DNA of 64,000 nucleotides from Salinimicrobium marinum (GTDB lineage Bacteria > Bacteroidota > Bacteroidia > Flavobacteriales > Flavobacteriaceae): contig NZ_BMXB01000012.1 in assembly GCF_014651535.1 (NCBI RefSeq), positions 58,860-122,859 of the forward strand. Reading direction: 5' to 3'. A program made the position numbers and the translations under genes. Positions 44,430 through 54,239 of this stretch are shown here, in pieces. The notes under the pieces are model-generated. The model was not told where the DNA came from. It worked only from the letters and a program-made list of their open reading frames with translations, and did not search any database. How positions within the stretch are numbered: position 1 is the first letter of the stretch; every line of letters begins with the position of its first letter.

Positions 44430-45134
44430 TTACATGTTTTGGAATAAAACATCCTTCATGGTAAAAACACCCTGTTTTCCATTAAGCCATTCCGAAGCAA
44501 TAACTGCGCCTAAAGCAAATCCTTCGCGGGAATGCGCAATGTGTTCAATTTTTATGGTGTCTACCTTAGATTCGTAGGATATGGTATGTGTTCCCGGCAC
44601 ATTCTCTATTCTTTTTGCCGTAATAGGAATTTCATCCTCACCCGCAGTGTCCAATTTCCAGCCTTTTTTGTTGTTATTTGCGATGATCTGTTCAGCCAGT
44701 GTAATAGCAGTGCCACTGGGAGCATCAAGTTTTTGGGTGTGATGTACTTCTTCCATGGAGACGGAATAATCTTTAAAACCACTCATCATTTTCGCCAGAT
44801 TCTTATTCAGCTCAAAAAAGAGGTTTACTCCAAGGCTAAAATTAGATGCATAAATGAATCCCGAGTTGTTCTCATTACAAACTCTCACTGCTTCTTCATA
44901 TTTTTTAAGCCAGCCTGTAGTCCCCGAAATCACCGGTACTCCCTGTTGAAAGCAGCTGGTAATATTTCTGAAAGCCGCATCTGGAATACTAAAATCTATA
45001 GCTATATCGGTAGTTTTTAGATCGTGGTTGGCAATATCATCAGATATTCTGTGAGTGATGGTGTGGCCACGTTCCTGTGCAATTTTTTCAATGGTTTTAC
45101 CCATTTTTCCGTAGCCTATAAGTGCAATCTTCAT
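44430..45134 (-). CDS. dapB: 4-hydroxy-tetrahydrodipicolinate reductase
   Basis: The 234-residue enzyme reduces hydroxy-tetrahydrodipicolinate in the lysine/diaminopimelate pathway. The nucleotide-binding loop is IALIGYGKMGKTIE, and GTTGWLKKYEEAV, HHTQKLDAPSGTAITLAE with the family motif DAPSGTA, and a C-terminal TIEHIAHSREGFALGA (read as IKIEHIAHSREGFALG) follow. It is shorter than the E. coli enzyme, as is usual for Bacteroidota. It lies between a DUF5683 gene and lepB. Confidence 0.95.
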   Translation of the reverse strand: MKIALIGYGKMGKTIEKIAQERGHTITHRISDDIANHDLKTTDIAIDFSIPDAAFRNITSCFQQGVPVISGTTGWLKKYEEAVRVCNENNSGFIYASNFSLGVNLFFELNKNLAKMMSGFKDYSVSMEEVHHTQKLDAPSGTAITLAEQIIANNNKKGWKLDTAGEDEIPITAKRIENVPGTHTISYESKVDTIKIEHIAHSREGFALGAVIASEWLNGKQGVFTMKDVLFQNM

Positions 45135-45137
45135 TGT

Positions 45138-45734
45138 TTAGAAATTGAAATTTAATGAGAGTCCGTAGCCCGTCCTTCCGCTAAACTGGTCGTAATTAAA
45201 AGCGGGCTTCAGGCTTAGATCTTCGCTCACGTTAAATTGTTGTAAGTGAGCATCTACATTGGCGTCAATGATATTCAGAGCATACATTCCCACGATAACC
45301 AGAATGGAAATTTCTTTATTTCTTTGATAAAATTCCTGCGCATCAATTAACCTGGGAGTAGAGAGAATGGGTTCTCCGTTTTCATTAGAAAATTCATCGT
45401 CGGTTCTGCCGGCAAGCCTGCTTTTGTAAGCACTTCTGTACCGGTCATATTGATCGTCATTGTTGAGGTAGAAATAAACACCTACGCCAAGAGCTGTATA
45501 GACAATCGGGATTTTCCAGTATTTATCATTGTAGGCCTGGCCCAGGCCGGGCAAAACAGCCGAGTAAAAAGCTGCCCTGGCAGGAGCAAGGGCATCGTAT
45601 GGTTTGTAACTGGGTTCTTCCTTTTCAGGTACGATAAGTTCTTCTGTGCTTACAGAAATGGAGTCTTGTTGCGCAAAGAAAGGAGTGGCAAAAAAAAATG
45701 AGATTAGTAGAAAAAGGAGATTTTTAATCTTCAC
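45138..45734 (-). CDS. DUF5683 domain protein, GTG start
   Basis: The 198-residue protein has a signal peptide (NLLFLLISFFFATPFFAQQ) and the DUF5683 pattern APARAAFYSAVLPGLGQAYNDKYWKIP, in shortened form, with membrane-like segments after it. It is found widely in Bacteroidota next to parB and dapB, function unknown. The start is GTG at 45734, which overlaps the parB end by 11 bases; a later start would cut the signal peptide. It lies 3 bases before dapB. Confidence 0.85.
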   Translation of the reverse strand: MKIKNLLFLLISFFFATPFFAQQDSISVSTEELIVPEKEEPSYKPYDALAPARAAFYSAVLPGLGQAYNDKYWKIPIVYTALGVGVYFYLNNDDQYDRYRSAYKSRLAGRTDDEFSNENGEPILSTPRLIDAQEFYQRNKEISILVIVGMYALNIIDANVDAHLQQFNVSEDLSLKPAFNYDQFSGRTGYGLSLNFNF

Positions 45735-46629
45735 CCTGTATGATTTTTTTAAGCCTATTGAAATCTTCTTCAGAAGAAAAAGGAATAATTAATCTTCCAT
45801 TTCCCTTTTTTGCAACCTTCACATCCACTTTTGCGCCTAAATATTCTGAAAATTCTTTGACGCTTTTCCGAAGGTTTTTAGGTAAAGCAACGGGTTTTGG
45901 TGCTGCTTTTTCCACACTCTGTCCTTCCTGAAGATTTTTTACCAGTTTTTCTGTTTCTCTCACAGAAAGGGAGTTTGCAAGGATCTTTTCATAGATTTCC
46001 AGTTGCACCTGGGTATCTTCAATATTGATTAAGGCTCTACCATGACCCATGGACAGGAATCCATCCCGCATACCGGTTTGTACTATTGGATCCAGTTTTA
46101 GAAGTCGGAGGTAATTTGCAATAGTAGAACGATTTTTTCCAACACGTTCACTTAATTGTTCTTGCGTAAGGTTGATCTCATCAATTAAACGCTGATAGGA
46201 AAGGGAGATCTCGATAGGATCAAGGTCCTGCCGCTGAATGTTCTCTACCAAAGCCATTTCCAGAGATTCCTGATCGTTGGCAATACGAATATACGCCGGA
46301 ATCGTTTCCAGCCCAATCAATTTGGAGGCACGAAAACGTCGTTCTCCCGAAACCAGCTGGTATTTGTTATAATCTAATTTTCGTACGGTAATTGGCTGTA
46401 TCACCCCTAATTCCCGGATCGAAGAAGCAAGTTCCCGTAATGATTCTTCATTGAAACTCGTTCTCGGCTGAAAAGGATTGACTTCAATAGCATCCAGGTC
46501 AAGTTCCACAATATGACCAACGAGTTTATCGGCATTTTTATCTTCAGCAGATTTTATATCATTTTGAGGATCCTTCAGCAGTGCTGAAAGTCCTCTTCCC
46601 AACGCTTGTTTCTTGGTAGCCTTCGCCAT
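45724..46629 (-). CDS. parB: ParB-family chromosome-partition protein
   Basis: The 301-residue protein has an N-terminal ParB domain (VNPFQPRTSFNEESL, GVIQPITVRKL, YQLVSGERRFRASKLIGL with the CTP-binding GERRxRA motif, and ENIQRQDLDPIE), a central helix-turn-helix (TQEQLSERVGKNRSTIANYLRLL) and a C-terminal dimerisation domain (LIIPFSSEEDFNRLKKII). It binds centromere-like parS sites and works with ParA. I found no perfect parS sequence in the window. The gene overlaps the next one by 11 bases and lies 6 bases behind parA. Confidence 0.96.
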   Translation of the reverse strand: MAKATKKQALGRGLSALLKDPQNDIKSAEDKNADKLVGHIVELDLDAIEVNPFQPRTSFNEESLRELASSIRELGVIQPITVRKLDYNKYQLVSGERRFRASKLIGLETIPAYIRIANDQESLEMALVENIQRQDLDPIEISLSYQRLIDEINLTQEQLSERVGKNRSTIANYLRLLKLDPIVQTGMRDGFLSMGHGRALINIEDTQVQLEIYEKILANSLSVRETEKLVKNLQEGQSVEKAAPKPVALPKNLRKSVKEFSEYLGAKVDVKVAKKGNGRLIIPFSSEEDFNRLKKIIQGED

Positions 46630-46635
46630 CTTCTC

Positions 46636-47400
46636 CTAAATGTTTTTCTTAATAATTTCGTGGGCCAGACTCAAATAATTACTGGCTCCCTTACTACCGG
46701 CATCATAATTTATGATGCTCTCTCCATAACTGGGGGCTTCACTTAAACGCACATTTCGCTGAATGATTGTTTTAAAGACCATTTCATCAAAATGCTTTTG
46801 TACTTCTTCCACTACCTGATTGGACAGGCGCAGTCTTGAATCGTACATGGTCAATAAAAGGCCTTCAATATCTAAATTTTTATTGTGTATCTTTTGTACA
46901 CTTTTTATCGTATTCAGCAGTTTGCCAAGACCTTCCAGGGCGAAATATTCACACTGTATCGGGATGATGACCGAGTCGGCTGCCGTCAAGGCATTCAATG
47001 TAAGCAACCCTAAAGAAGGTGCACAATCTATCAGGACATAGTCATATTGATCTTTTAGGTGCTCAATCGCTTTTTTGAGCATATATTCCCGCTCTTCCTG
47101 GTCTACAAGTTCTATTTCTATGGCAACAAGATCAATATGTGCCGGAATGATATCGAGGTTTGGGGACTCCGTTTTTATAATGGCTTCTTCAGCTTTAGAG
47201 GAATGTTCCAGTAATTGGTACGTTCCAATTTCGACCGTCTCCACATCAATACCTAATCCTGAGGTGGCATTGGCCTGCGGATCTGCATCAATCAATAAAA
47301 CTTTTTTCTCCAGCACTCCCAGACATGCTGCCAGGTTCACAGAAGTGGTAGTTTTTCCTACTCCTCCTTTTTGATTTGCAATGGCAATGATTTTACCCAT
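46636..47400 (-). CDS. parA: ParA-family ATPase for chromosome partition
   Basis: The 254-residue ATPase has the deviant Walker A motif NQKGGVGKTTTSVNLAA, the Walker A' stretch LLIDADPQANATSGLG, and YVLIDCAPSLGLLTLNAL. It moves ParB-bound DNA on the nucleoid. Length and motif order are those of chromosomal Soj/ParA. It is the first gene of the parA-parB-DUF5683-dapB-lepB series. Confidence 0.97.
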   Translation of the reverse strand: MGKIIAIANQKGGVGKTTTSVNLAACLGVLEKKVLLIDADPQANATSGLGIDVETVEIGTYQLLEHSSKAEEAIIKTESPNLDIIPAHIDLVAIEIELVDQEEREYMLKKAIEHLKDQYDYVLIDCAPSLGLLTLNALTAADSVIIPIQCEYFALEGLGKLLNTIKSVQKIHNKNLDIEGLLLTMYDSRLRLSNQVVEEVQKHFDEMVFKTIIQRNVRLSEAPSYGESIINYDAGSKGASNYLSLAHEIIKKNI

Positions 47401-47763
47401 TAAGTATTTTGGATTTTAAGAGGTAAAAATACAATTTATTATAGGTTTACGAAAGGTATTTTGTTAACAGGTTTTTAATAGGGGTGAACGGTTGTAGTTG
47501 GTTGATAATATGTGGTGTACACTAGTGACGATGTAAAGTTGTAAACCTGGAAAAAGTCTCGGAATTATTACTTCTGAAGGTAGCTTCGAAGATTTGGCCT
47601 TCGTTGCTTAACAGGCAAATTCGCTTTGGTTGTCCATAAAACTGAATACCTGCATCAAACCAGAACAAAAAATCCGAAGGCGAAAATCGGAAATCTCATC
47701 CCGATGCTCTCTCCGAAGTTTGTTGAACTATATCACATCTTCATAATATCACTGCATCACTCG
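47401..47763. other. Intergenic region upstream of parA
   Basis: This stretch between the parA start and the SDR stop is AT-rich and has no convincing ORF. It must hold the parA promoter, but I see no clear TAnnTTTG element or parS site in it. Confidence 0.4.
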
Positions 47764-48642
47764 TCACCCTTTTTTCGCTTTGATCATGGCCTCCAGCTGA
47801 TCCCACATTTCTTCTGGAATGGCTTCCAGAAGGTTGAACTGGCCGGCACCTTTTAGCCACTCCCCACCATCTATGGTAATAACTTCCCCGTTCATATACG
47901 CTGAGAAATCTGATACCAGGTAAGCCGCCAGATTTGCCAGTTCCTGATGTTCACCAACTCTCTTAAGCGGAACTTTTTTGGCCAGATCGAATTTATCTTT
48001 TAAATCCCCCGGCAGTAATCTGTCCCAGGCTCCTTTGGTCGGAAAAGGTCCGGGCGCAATGGCGTTAAACCTGATTCCATACTTTGCCCATTCTACCGCT
48101 AAAGACCTGGTCATCGCCAGCACTCCTGCTTTTGCAGTAGCACTCGGTACCACATAAGCCGAACCAGTCCAGGCGTAGGTGGTAACAATATTCAGAACGG
48201 TTTTGTTCTTTTCACCTTTATCGATCCAGTGTTTTCCGAAGGCAAGGGTGCAGTTTTTACTTCCCTTTAGCACAATATCTATGATAGTGTCAAATGCGTT
48301 GGCGCTTAATCTCTCGGTGGGGGATATGAAGTTGCCTGCAGCATTGTTCAGAAGAATGTCCACAGATCCGAATTTTTCCAGCGTTTGCTGAAGCATTTCC
48401 TCTACCTGATCGTAGTGCCGCACATCGCATTGCACAGGAAAGCAAGTTCCGCCGGTTGCTTCTTCCAGCTCTTTCGCTGTATTCTGCAATTTTTCAAGGT
48501 TCCTGGAAGTGATGGCAACATTTGCGCCGAGTTCCAGAAAATATTTTGTCATTGCTTTTCCGAGTCCGCTGCCACCGCCGGTAACCACAATGTTTTTGCC
48601 TTTTAAAGCGTCATCACGAAGCATTTTTTTAGTATAATCCAT
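47764..48642 (-). CDS. Short-chain dehydrogenase/reductase, 2,4-dienoyl-CoA reductase-like
   Basis: The 292-residue protein has the classical SDR set: GGGSGLGKAMTKYF binds the nucleotide, NNAAGNF follows near residue 105, and the catalytic region VPSATAKAGVLAMTRSLAVEW is present. The Tyr of the usual YxxxK is not obvious: the segment reads VPSATAKAG, as in peroxisomal-type 2,4-dienoyl-CoA reductases that lack it. The C-terminus (EVITIDGGEWLKGAGQF) also fits that group. It may reduce enoyl- or dienoyl-CoA in fatty-acid breakdown. It is downstream of the methylmalonyl-CoA mutase genes. Confidence 0.85.
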   Translation of the reverse strand: MDYTKKMLRDDALKGKNIVVTGGGSGLGKAMTKYFLELGANVAITSRNLEKLQNTAKELEEATGGTCFPVQCDVRHYDQVEEMLQQTLEKFGSVDILLNNAAGNFISPTERLSANAFDTIIDIVLKGSKNCTLAFGKHWIDKGEKNKTVLNIVTTYAWTGSAYVVPSATAKAGVLAMTRSLAVEWAKYGIRFNAIAPGPFPTKGAWDRLLPGDLKDKFDLAKKVPLKRVGEHQELANLAAYLVSDFSAYMNGEVITIDGGEWLKGAGQFNLLEAIPEEMWDQLEAMIKAKKG

Positions 48643-48748
48643 GGTAGATATGAGATTTTAGATCTGAGATCAAAGATATCAGAAGTGAATAATTAATAAT
48701 TAAAGAACAAAGAATCAAGAAACAGGAACAAAAAACTAGGACAAAAAA

Positions 48749-50866
48749 CTATTCGTCTATGAGAATTTCCAGTAACTGTATTGCTGCTTTGCTTATGGTA
48801 GTTCCGGGACCGAAAACAGCCACTGCACCTGCATCAAAAAGAAACTGATAATCCTGGGAAGGAATTACCCCTCCCACAATGACCATTATATCTTCCCGAC
48901 CATATTTCTTCAGTTCTTCGATGACCTGCGGTACCAGCGTTTTATGGCCTGCGGCCAAAGAAGACACTCCCAAAATATGCACGTCGTTTTCAGCCGCTTG
49001 TTTGGCAGCTTCTGCTGGGGTTTGGAAAAGTGGCCCTATATCTACATCGAAACCTACATCGGCATAGCCTGTAGCCACTACCTTTGCGCCACGGTCATGC
49101 CCGTCCTGACCCATTTTTGCGATCATAATCCTGGGCCTTCTTCCTTCTTTTTCAGCAAAATGATCTGCCAGTTCTCTAGCCTTTTTAAAAGAGGAATCTT
49201 CTTTTATTTGTTTTGAATACACTCCGCTAAAGGATTGAATGGTTGCTTTATATCGGCCGTACACTTCTTCCAGTGCATTGCTTATTTCTCCTAAAGTGGC
49301 TCTTTCCCGAGCTGCTTCTACTGCTAAAGCTAGTAAATTTCCTTCTTTCGTGCGGGCTGCTTCGGTTATATTTTTAAGTGCGGCGGTTACTTTTTCCTGA
49401 TTTCTTTCTTGTCTGATCTTCTCAAGAAGCTCCATCTGTTGTCTCCTCACCGTCTGGTTATCGACTTCTAGGGTGACAATGGGGTCTTCTTTTTCCAGCC
49501 TGTATTTGTTCACTCCAACTATGATGTCCTGACCGCTGTCTATGCGTGCCTGTTTAACCGCTGCAGCTTCTTCAATGCGGAGCTTCGGAATACCTTTTTC
49601 AATGGCTTTTGTCATTCCGCCCAATTCTTCCACTTCTTCAATCAGTTTCCAGGCTTTTTCAGCAATCTCGTTGGTAAGGCTTTCTACGTAATAACTACCC
49701 GCCCACGGATCTACCGTTCTGGTAATCTGAGTTTCCTTCTGAAGGTGGATTTGTGTATTTCTGGCAATCCTGGCTGAAAAATCTGTTGGTAGGGCAATGG
49801 CTTCATCCAGCGCATTGGTGTGTAAACTCTGAGTTCCGCCAAAAGCTGCGGCTGCGGCTTCTATGGTTGTTCTCGCCACGTTGTTAAAAGGATCCTGTTC
49901 GGTTAAACTCCATCCACTGGTTTGGCAATGGGTTCTTAGGGCGAGGGATTTTTTGTTCTTCGGATTGAATTGCTTTACGAGTTTTGCCCATAAAGCCCGT
50001 GCTGCCCTCATCTTTGCAATTTCTGCGAAGTGATCAAGCCCAATTCCCCAGAAAAAGGACAATCGCGGAGCAAAAGTGTCAATATCCATTCCCGCATCCA
50101 GGCCTTTCCGAATGTATTCGAGTCCGTCGGCGAGAGTATATGCCAGCTCGATTTCACTGGTTGCACCGGCTTCCTGCATGTGGTATCCTGAGATGCTAAT
50201 GCTGTTGAACCGTGGCATATTTTTAGAACTATATTCAAAAATATCTGAGATGATCTTCATCGACGGAGTAGGAGGGTAGATGTAAGTGTTTCGTACCATG
50301 AACTCCTTCAGAATATCATTTTGTATGGTTCCTGAAAGTAATTCCGGTTCCACACCCTGTTCTTCGGCAGCAACAATGTAAAAGGCCATAATAGGCAATA
50401 CCGCTCCATTCATGGTCATGGAAACCGACATTTTATCCAGCGGAATCTGGTCGAAAAGGATTTTCATGTCCTCTACAGAATCTATGGCAACTCCAGCTTT
50501 TCCAACATCCCCAACCACTCTTTCATGGTCACTGTCATAGCCCCGATGAGTAGGAAGATCAAACGCCACCGACAGTCCTTTTTGGCCGGCAGCGAGGTTT
50601 CTTCTGTAAAAAGCATTACTTTCTTCCGCAGTTGAAAAGCCGGCATATTGCCTAACGGTCCAGGGCCTTGTTACATACATTGTGCTGTAAGGACCCCGCA
50701 GGTAAGGAGGGGTGCCTGCACCAAATTTCAGGTGCTTAAGGCCTTCAATATCTTTTTGAGAATAGGTTTTTTGCTCCCTGTTTTCAGAAGGTTCTTTTTC
50801 TGTGTTTTCTTTTGGAGCATCAACACTATCATTTAAACTTATATGCTGAAGGTTTTTTCTATTCAT
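48749..50866 (-). CDS. Methylmalonyl-CoA mutase, large (catalytic) subunit
   Basis: The 705-residue protein interconverts succinyl-CoA and methylmalonyl-CoA with adenosylcobalamin. Residues about 60-545 are the catalytic barrel ([22 protein letters not shown] in two parts, [32 protein letters not shown]). Residues about 575-700 are the B12-binding domain with [13 protein letters not shown], whose His is the lower cobalt ligand, and [17 protein letters not shown]. Everything needed for catalysis is intact. Its start overlaps a small membrane-protein gene by 4 bases. No epimerase or MeaB-type chaperone gene is nearby. Confidence 0.96.
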   Translation of the reverse strand: MNRKNLQHISLNDSVDAPKENTEKEPSENREQKTYSQKDIEGLKHLKFGAGTPPYLRGPYSTMYVTRPWTVRQYAGFSTAEESNAFYRRNLAAGQKGLSVAFDLPTHRGYDSDHERVVGDVGKAGVAIDSVEDMKILFDQIPLDKMSVSMTMNGAVLPIMAFYIVAAEEQGVEPELLSGTIQNDILKEFMVRNTYIYPPTPSMKIISDIFEYSSKNMPRFNSISISGYHMQEAGATSEIELAYTLADGLEYIRKGLDAGMDIDTFAPRLSFFWGIGLDHFAEIAKMRAARALWAKLVKQFNPKNKKSLALRTHCQTSGWSLTEQDPFNNVARTTIEAAAAAFGGTQSLHTNALDEAIALPTDFSARIARNTQIHLQKETQITRTVDPWAGSYYVESLTNEIAEKAWKLIEEVEELGGMTKAIEKGIPKLRIEEAAAVKQARIDSGQDIIVGVNKYRLEKEDPIVTLEVDNQTVRRQQMELLEKIRQERNQEKVTAALKNITEAARTKEGNLLALAVEAARERATLGEISNALEEVYGRYKATIQSFSGVYSKQIKEDSSFKKARELADHFAEKEGRRPRIMIAKMGQDGHDRGAKVVATGYADVGFDVDIGPLFQTPAEAAKQAAENDVHILGVSSLAAGHKTLVPQVIEELKKYGREDIMVIVGGVIPSQDYQFLFDAGAVAVFGPGTTISKAAIQLLEILIDE

Positions 50867-51324
50867 TCCTCAATTATTTTATAGGTCCACTTATTGCTCC
50901 TCTGATTCCGGGCAAACTCATTAAAGAAAATTCCGGAAGAAACAATAATAGCTCCGGCCGTCAAAAGACCATTTCCTGTCTGCTGTTGATTGGGCCACAT
51001 GTGCAGCAATCCTCCAGAAAGGGTGAGAAATGACCCAAAAATAATGAGTCCTGTTCCTGCTATCCCGGCACCGATGGACCTGCTTTTAATATTTGTAATT
51101 CGATGTAGTTCTATATTGAACCCCTCAACTTTAATAGTGTTGTTATCTACTATATGTAGTCTGCCAATATATTTTACTCCTTCTGTGGTTTTTACTTTTA
51201 TCCTTTTGTTTTCTTTAAAAGTCCGCACTTTATCTGTACGGGTTTTGCTCATCTCCAAAACCTGTTGTTGAGCAAATAGCGGAAGGCAAAAAACAAATGA
51301 GCATATGAGAAGTATTTCGCGCAT
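50863..51324 (-). CDS. Exported small membrane protein between mutase genes
   Basis: I do not recognise a function for this 153-residue protein. It has a signal peptide ([17 protein letters not shown]), a basic beta-rich domain ([20 protein letters not shown] and [14 protein letters not shown]) and two hydrophobic segments ([21 protein letters not shown] and [16 protein letters not shown], shortened). The middle part resembles an Sm-like or SH3-like strand pattern. It lies inside the mutase operon, 6 bases before the end of the small-subunit gene and overlapping the large-subunit start by 4 bases. A link to the enzyme is not apparent, since it would sit in the envelope. Confidence 0.75.
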   Translation of the reverse strand: MREILLICSFVFCLPLFAQQQVLEMSKTRTDKVRTFKENKRIKVKTTEGVKYIGRLHIVDNNTIKVEGFNIELHRITNIKSRSIGAGIAGTGLIIFGSFLTLSGGLLHMWPNQQQTGNGLLTAGAIIVSSGIFFNEFARNQRSNKWTYKIIEE

Positions 51325-51330
51325 GAGTGG

Positions 51331-52713
51331 TTATTTTTCTTGCTCCAGTCGTTGCTGTTCAGATTTTTCGGCGAGTCTCCTCTCCAGGATCGGCGGGATA
51401 AGTGTTTTTCGGGGATGCTTTTTCAGGAATGGGAATAATTCCAGATCGTTCTTCATTTTATCCTCTTTGTTGGCATATTTATTTGATCCAACGAGCACCA
51501 ATTTTCCGTTTTCGAACTGTTCTTCTTCCTTACGGGCGCTTTCTGAGATTTTCTTCTGAATAATTCCCTCTTTCAGTTGCTTTAGGAATCCGCCACCATT
51601 TTCGATATCCTTAAATATTTCCAGTGCTTTTTCGGCAAACTGCCGGGTGAGGGTTTCGATGTAATAGCTGCCTTCCGCTGGATTGGCAGCCTTTTCAAAG
51701 TAGCTTTCGTTTTTAAGGATCAGTAACTGATTCCTGGCAATACGTCTTCCGAAGTCATTGTCTTTGTGAAAAATGGCATCGTATGGCATGTTGCAAATGC
51801 TGTTTGCGCCACCCAAAGCTGCACTCATACATTCGGTGGTAGTACGAAGCAGGTTCACATTATAATCATAAATAGTTTTATTCCTTTTGGAGGGTTGTGT
51901 GAGGATGTAGCAGTTTTCTGAAACTTCAAATTCCTTTGCTATTGTGGCGTACAGGAGACGAAGGGCCCGAAGTTTTGCAATTTCAAAAAAATAATTTGTT
52001 CCAATTGAAGTTGAAAAAAGTATTTCCGGTGCCGGTTTTTTTTCTGCTGAAGGATAATTTTCGAAATGATTTAAGTATTCTGTTGCGTGAGCAAGGGCAT
52101 ACGCCAGTTGCTGCGGAATAGAAGCACCTGCATTCTGGTAAAGCCCCATATTTACACTTACAACAGATTTAAAACCTTCCGCTTTTGAAACAACTTCATT
52201 CAACGATGAAAAGTCATCATTCATGTTTTTGTACCAGTTGCCGCTTCGGGCAAGATTTCCAATAATGTCCAGTTGTAAATTCACCTGAAAGTCCCTTCCT
52301 AAAAAGAAATCTTTTAGGCGAGAAATATATTCCGCAGAAAAGAATTCAAAGCTGATATATAGTGTAATATTTTCTCTGACTTCTGAAAATATTCGTTCAG
52401 GCTCAATTTCTTCCGAAGGAATAATGAACCAAAGGCTTTCTGCGCCTTTTTCAAGTGCATTCAGTGCCTTTTTATTGGCTTTTTCAGAAGAAACCACATA
52501 TATTTTTTCGCAAATATCCCAGCCAGAAGGAGCATTTACAGAAACAGGCTGTGGAGATTCATCGGGATGGTAAAAAGGGTTTACAGCTACGCAGTCATTA
52601 GATTTCCAAACCAGGGTTTCATTATAATCGGCACCTTTTAGGTCGAACTGGATCTTTTGTTTCCATTGCTTTGCTGAAACTTCATCAAATTCACTGAACA
52701 AATTATCACTCAT
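51331..52713 (-). CDS. Methylmalonyl-CoA mutase, small subunit, short form
   Basis: The 460-residue protein aligns by pattern with the catalytic-barrel part of the mutase: LLRTTTECMSAALGGANSICNMPYD and NPAEGSYYIETLTRQFAEKALEIF are the recognisable segments (in shortened form), like the large subunit's [14 protein letters not shown] and [16 protein letters not shown]. It lacks any C-terminal B12-binding domain; typical bacterial small subunits are about 620 residues and keep a degenerate one. It probably has a structural role in the heterodimer. It precedes the intervening membrane-protein gene by 6 bases, all on the minus strand. Confidence 0.92.
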   Translation of the reverse strand: MSDNLFSEFDEVSAKQWKQKIQFDLKGADYNETLVWKSNDCVAVNPFYHPDESPQPVSVNAPSGWDICEKIYVVSSEKANKKALNALEKGAESLWFIIPSEEIEPERIFSEVRENITLYISFEFFSAEYISRLKDFFLGRDFQVNLQLDIIGNLARSGNWYKNMNDDFSSLNEVVSKAEGFKSVVSVNMGLYQNAGASIPQQLAYALAHATEYLNHFENYPSAEKKPAPEILFSTSIGTNYFFEIAKLRALRLLYATIAKEFEVSENCYILTQPSKRNKTIYDYNVNLLRTTTECMSAALGGANSICNMPYDAIFHKDNDFGRRIARNQLLILKNESYFEKAANPAEGSYYIETLTRQFAEKALEIFKDIENGGGFLKQLKEGIIQKKISESARKEEEQFENGKLVLVGSNKYANKEDKMKNDLELFPFLKKHPRKTLIPPILERRLAEKSEQQRLEQEK

Positions 52714-52763
52714 TGTTTTCGTTGGTTTTGTAGGAGCTCGTGAAAAGAAAAATGTTTCGGGTT

Positions 52764-53081
52764 CTAATTATCCTCTTCTGCGTGCTCGATAATAAAGATC
52801 TCTTCATTTTCCCGCTTCATGAAATATTCGCGGCGTGCAAATTCTTCCAGCTCCAGGGAATCATCAAGTTTGTCGATAATGGCTTTATCACTTGCAATCT
52901 GGTCGAGGTAATACTCCTTATTTTTATTAAGGTCGTTTACTTCCATATCTAATTCGCGGTGCACAAGCCAGGAGTTACTGTCCAAAAAGAGCATCCAGAA
53001 TATAAAAGCCACCATAACGAGCAAGTACTTGTTACTGGCAATCCTGAACCATTTTTTATTTCGGAGCTGTTTTAGCTTCAT
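52764..53081 (-). CDS. FtsB/DivIC-like septum formation initiator
   Basis: The 105-residue protein has one membrane helix (YLLVMVAFIFWMLFL near residue 20) and a coiled coil after it (LDMEVNDLNKNKEYYLDQI, shortened), then EEFARREYFMKRENEEIFII, the end signature of FtsB/DivIC. It should be a bitopic division protein whose periplasmic part joins FtsL and FtsQ. It lies between udk and the mutase small-subunit gene, 18 bases from udk, an order I believe to be widespread in flavobacteria. Confidence 0.88.
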   Translation of the reverse strand: MKLKQLRNKKWFRIASNKYLLVMVAFIFWMLFLDSNSWLVHRELDMEVNDLNKNKEYYLDQIASDKAIIDKLDDSLELEEFARREYFMKRENEEIFIIEHAEEDN

Positions 53082-53099
53082 AATTCGAAAGATACGAAA

Positions 53100-53708
53100 T
53101 TAGAGTAAACGTTGTCGAATGATTGTCTGAACAATATCAACAGCTACGGTATTGTACCGGTTGGTGGGAATGATAATATCAGCAAATTCTTTAGTAGGTT
53201 CTATAAATTGCTGATGCATAGGCTTAAGTGTGGTTTGGTAACGCCATAAAACTTCGTCCAGATCACGACCACGTTCGTTAATATCTCTTTTTAACCTTCT
53301 AATGAGCCGCTCATCACTATCTGCATGTACATAGATTTTGATGTCGAACATATCCCGTACATCGGTATGGGTGAGGATCAAAATCCCTTCCACGATCAAA
53401 ACTTTTCTTGGGTGAATCGTCCTAGTCTCTCCGGTACGGTTGTGTTCTTTGAAAGAATAGAGGGGCTCTTCAATGGAATTTCCAGCCTTAAGTTCTTTAA
53501 GATGTTCCACCAGCAGGTCGAAATCAATAGATTTTGGGTGGTCGAAATTGATCTTTTTACGATCTTCAAAACTTAAATGGCTGGTATCCTGATAGTAGGA
53601 ATCCTGTGAAATTACATCAACCTCCTCATTTTTTAACTCTTCAATGATCTGGTTTACTACGGTTGTTTTTCCACTTCCGGTTCCCCCGGCAATTCCAATA
53701 ATGAGCAT
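53100..53708 (-). CDS. udk: Uridine kinase
   Basis: The 202-residue enzyme phosphorylates uridine and cytidine in pyrimidine salvage. The P-loop is GIAGGTGSGKTTVVNQI near residue 5, and further signatures are QDSYYQDTSHLSFEDR, FDHPKSIDFDLL, VEGILILTH and RLIRRLKRDINERGRDLDEV in shortened form. Length and motifs are standard. It is the first gene of the udk-ftsB-mutase series. Confidence 0.96.
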   Translation of the reverse strand: MLIIGIAGGTGSGKTTVVNQIIEELKNEEVDVISQDSYYQDTSHLSFEDRKKINFDHPKSIDFDLLVEHLKELKAGNSIEEPLYSFKEHNRTGETRTIHPRKVLIVEGILILTHTDVRDMFDIKIYVHADSDERLIRRLKRDINERGRDLDEVLWRYQTTLKPMHQQFIEPTKEFADIIIPTNRYNTVAVDIVQTIIRQRLL

Positions 53709-53794
53709 AGGATATTTTTTCGGGCAAAGGTAAGTATTCCTTTTAAAAACTGGTTTTCCTTTTTTTAGATTGGAAAGGCTGAATACATGTGATA

Positions 53795-54238
53795 TTACTC
53801 TTTTACCGACTTAACTTCCTCTAAAGTAGCGGGATCTTCCACATTATTATCCCAGGCATAAAAAATATAATTTAAAACATCTGTTACTTCCTGATCGGAC
53901 AGTCCCATGGCCGGCATCAAGCTGTTATACTCTATACCATTGACTTCTATAGGGCCTTTTAAACCGTGTTTCACAGCGCGAATAGTTTCCGTGCGTTTGT
54001 CTGTAAGCCAGTCTGATCCTGCGATAGGAGGGAAGGCATTTTCAATTCCTTCTCCGTTGGACAGATGACAGGTAGCGCAAAAATTATTGTAAATTTTTGC
54101 CCCTCTTGAAAAACTCTCTTGAACTTCCGGGTTGTGTAATGCAGTTTTTTCAGTAGCAGAATTCTCCTGATCGTTTTTTTTGTCGGATTTACACCCCGCC
54201 AGAATTAAAACGATAAAAATGCTTAACAATTTTTTCAT
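53795..54238 (-). CDS. Cytochrome c-type lipoprotein
   Basis: The 147-residue protein has a lipobox (LSIFIVLILAGCKSD) and one class I cytochrome c domain with heme site CATCHL near residue 55 and the probable axial Met in LMPAMGLSD. It should be a periplasmic electron carrier anchored to a membrane. It stands 1 base behind the PQQ-type dehydrogenase gene, so it is the likely electron acceptor of that enzyme. Confidence 0.92.
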   Translation of the reverse strand: MKKLLSIFIVLILAGCKSDKKNDQENSATEKTALHNPEVQESFSRGAKIYNNFCATCHLSNGEGIENAFPPIAGSDWLTDKRTETIRAVKHGLKGPIEVNGIEYNSLMPAMGLSDQEVTDVLNYIFYAWDNNVEDPATLEEVKSVKE

Positions 54239-54239
54239 T

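Noticed and set aside
46636..47763. parS site near parAB
   Set aside because: I looked for sequences close to TGTTTCACGTGAAACA and found none with both arms.
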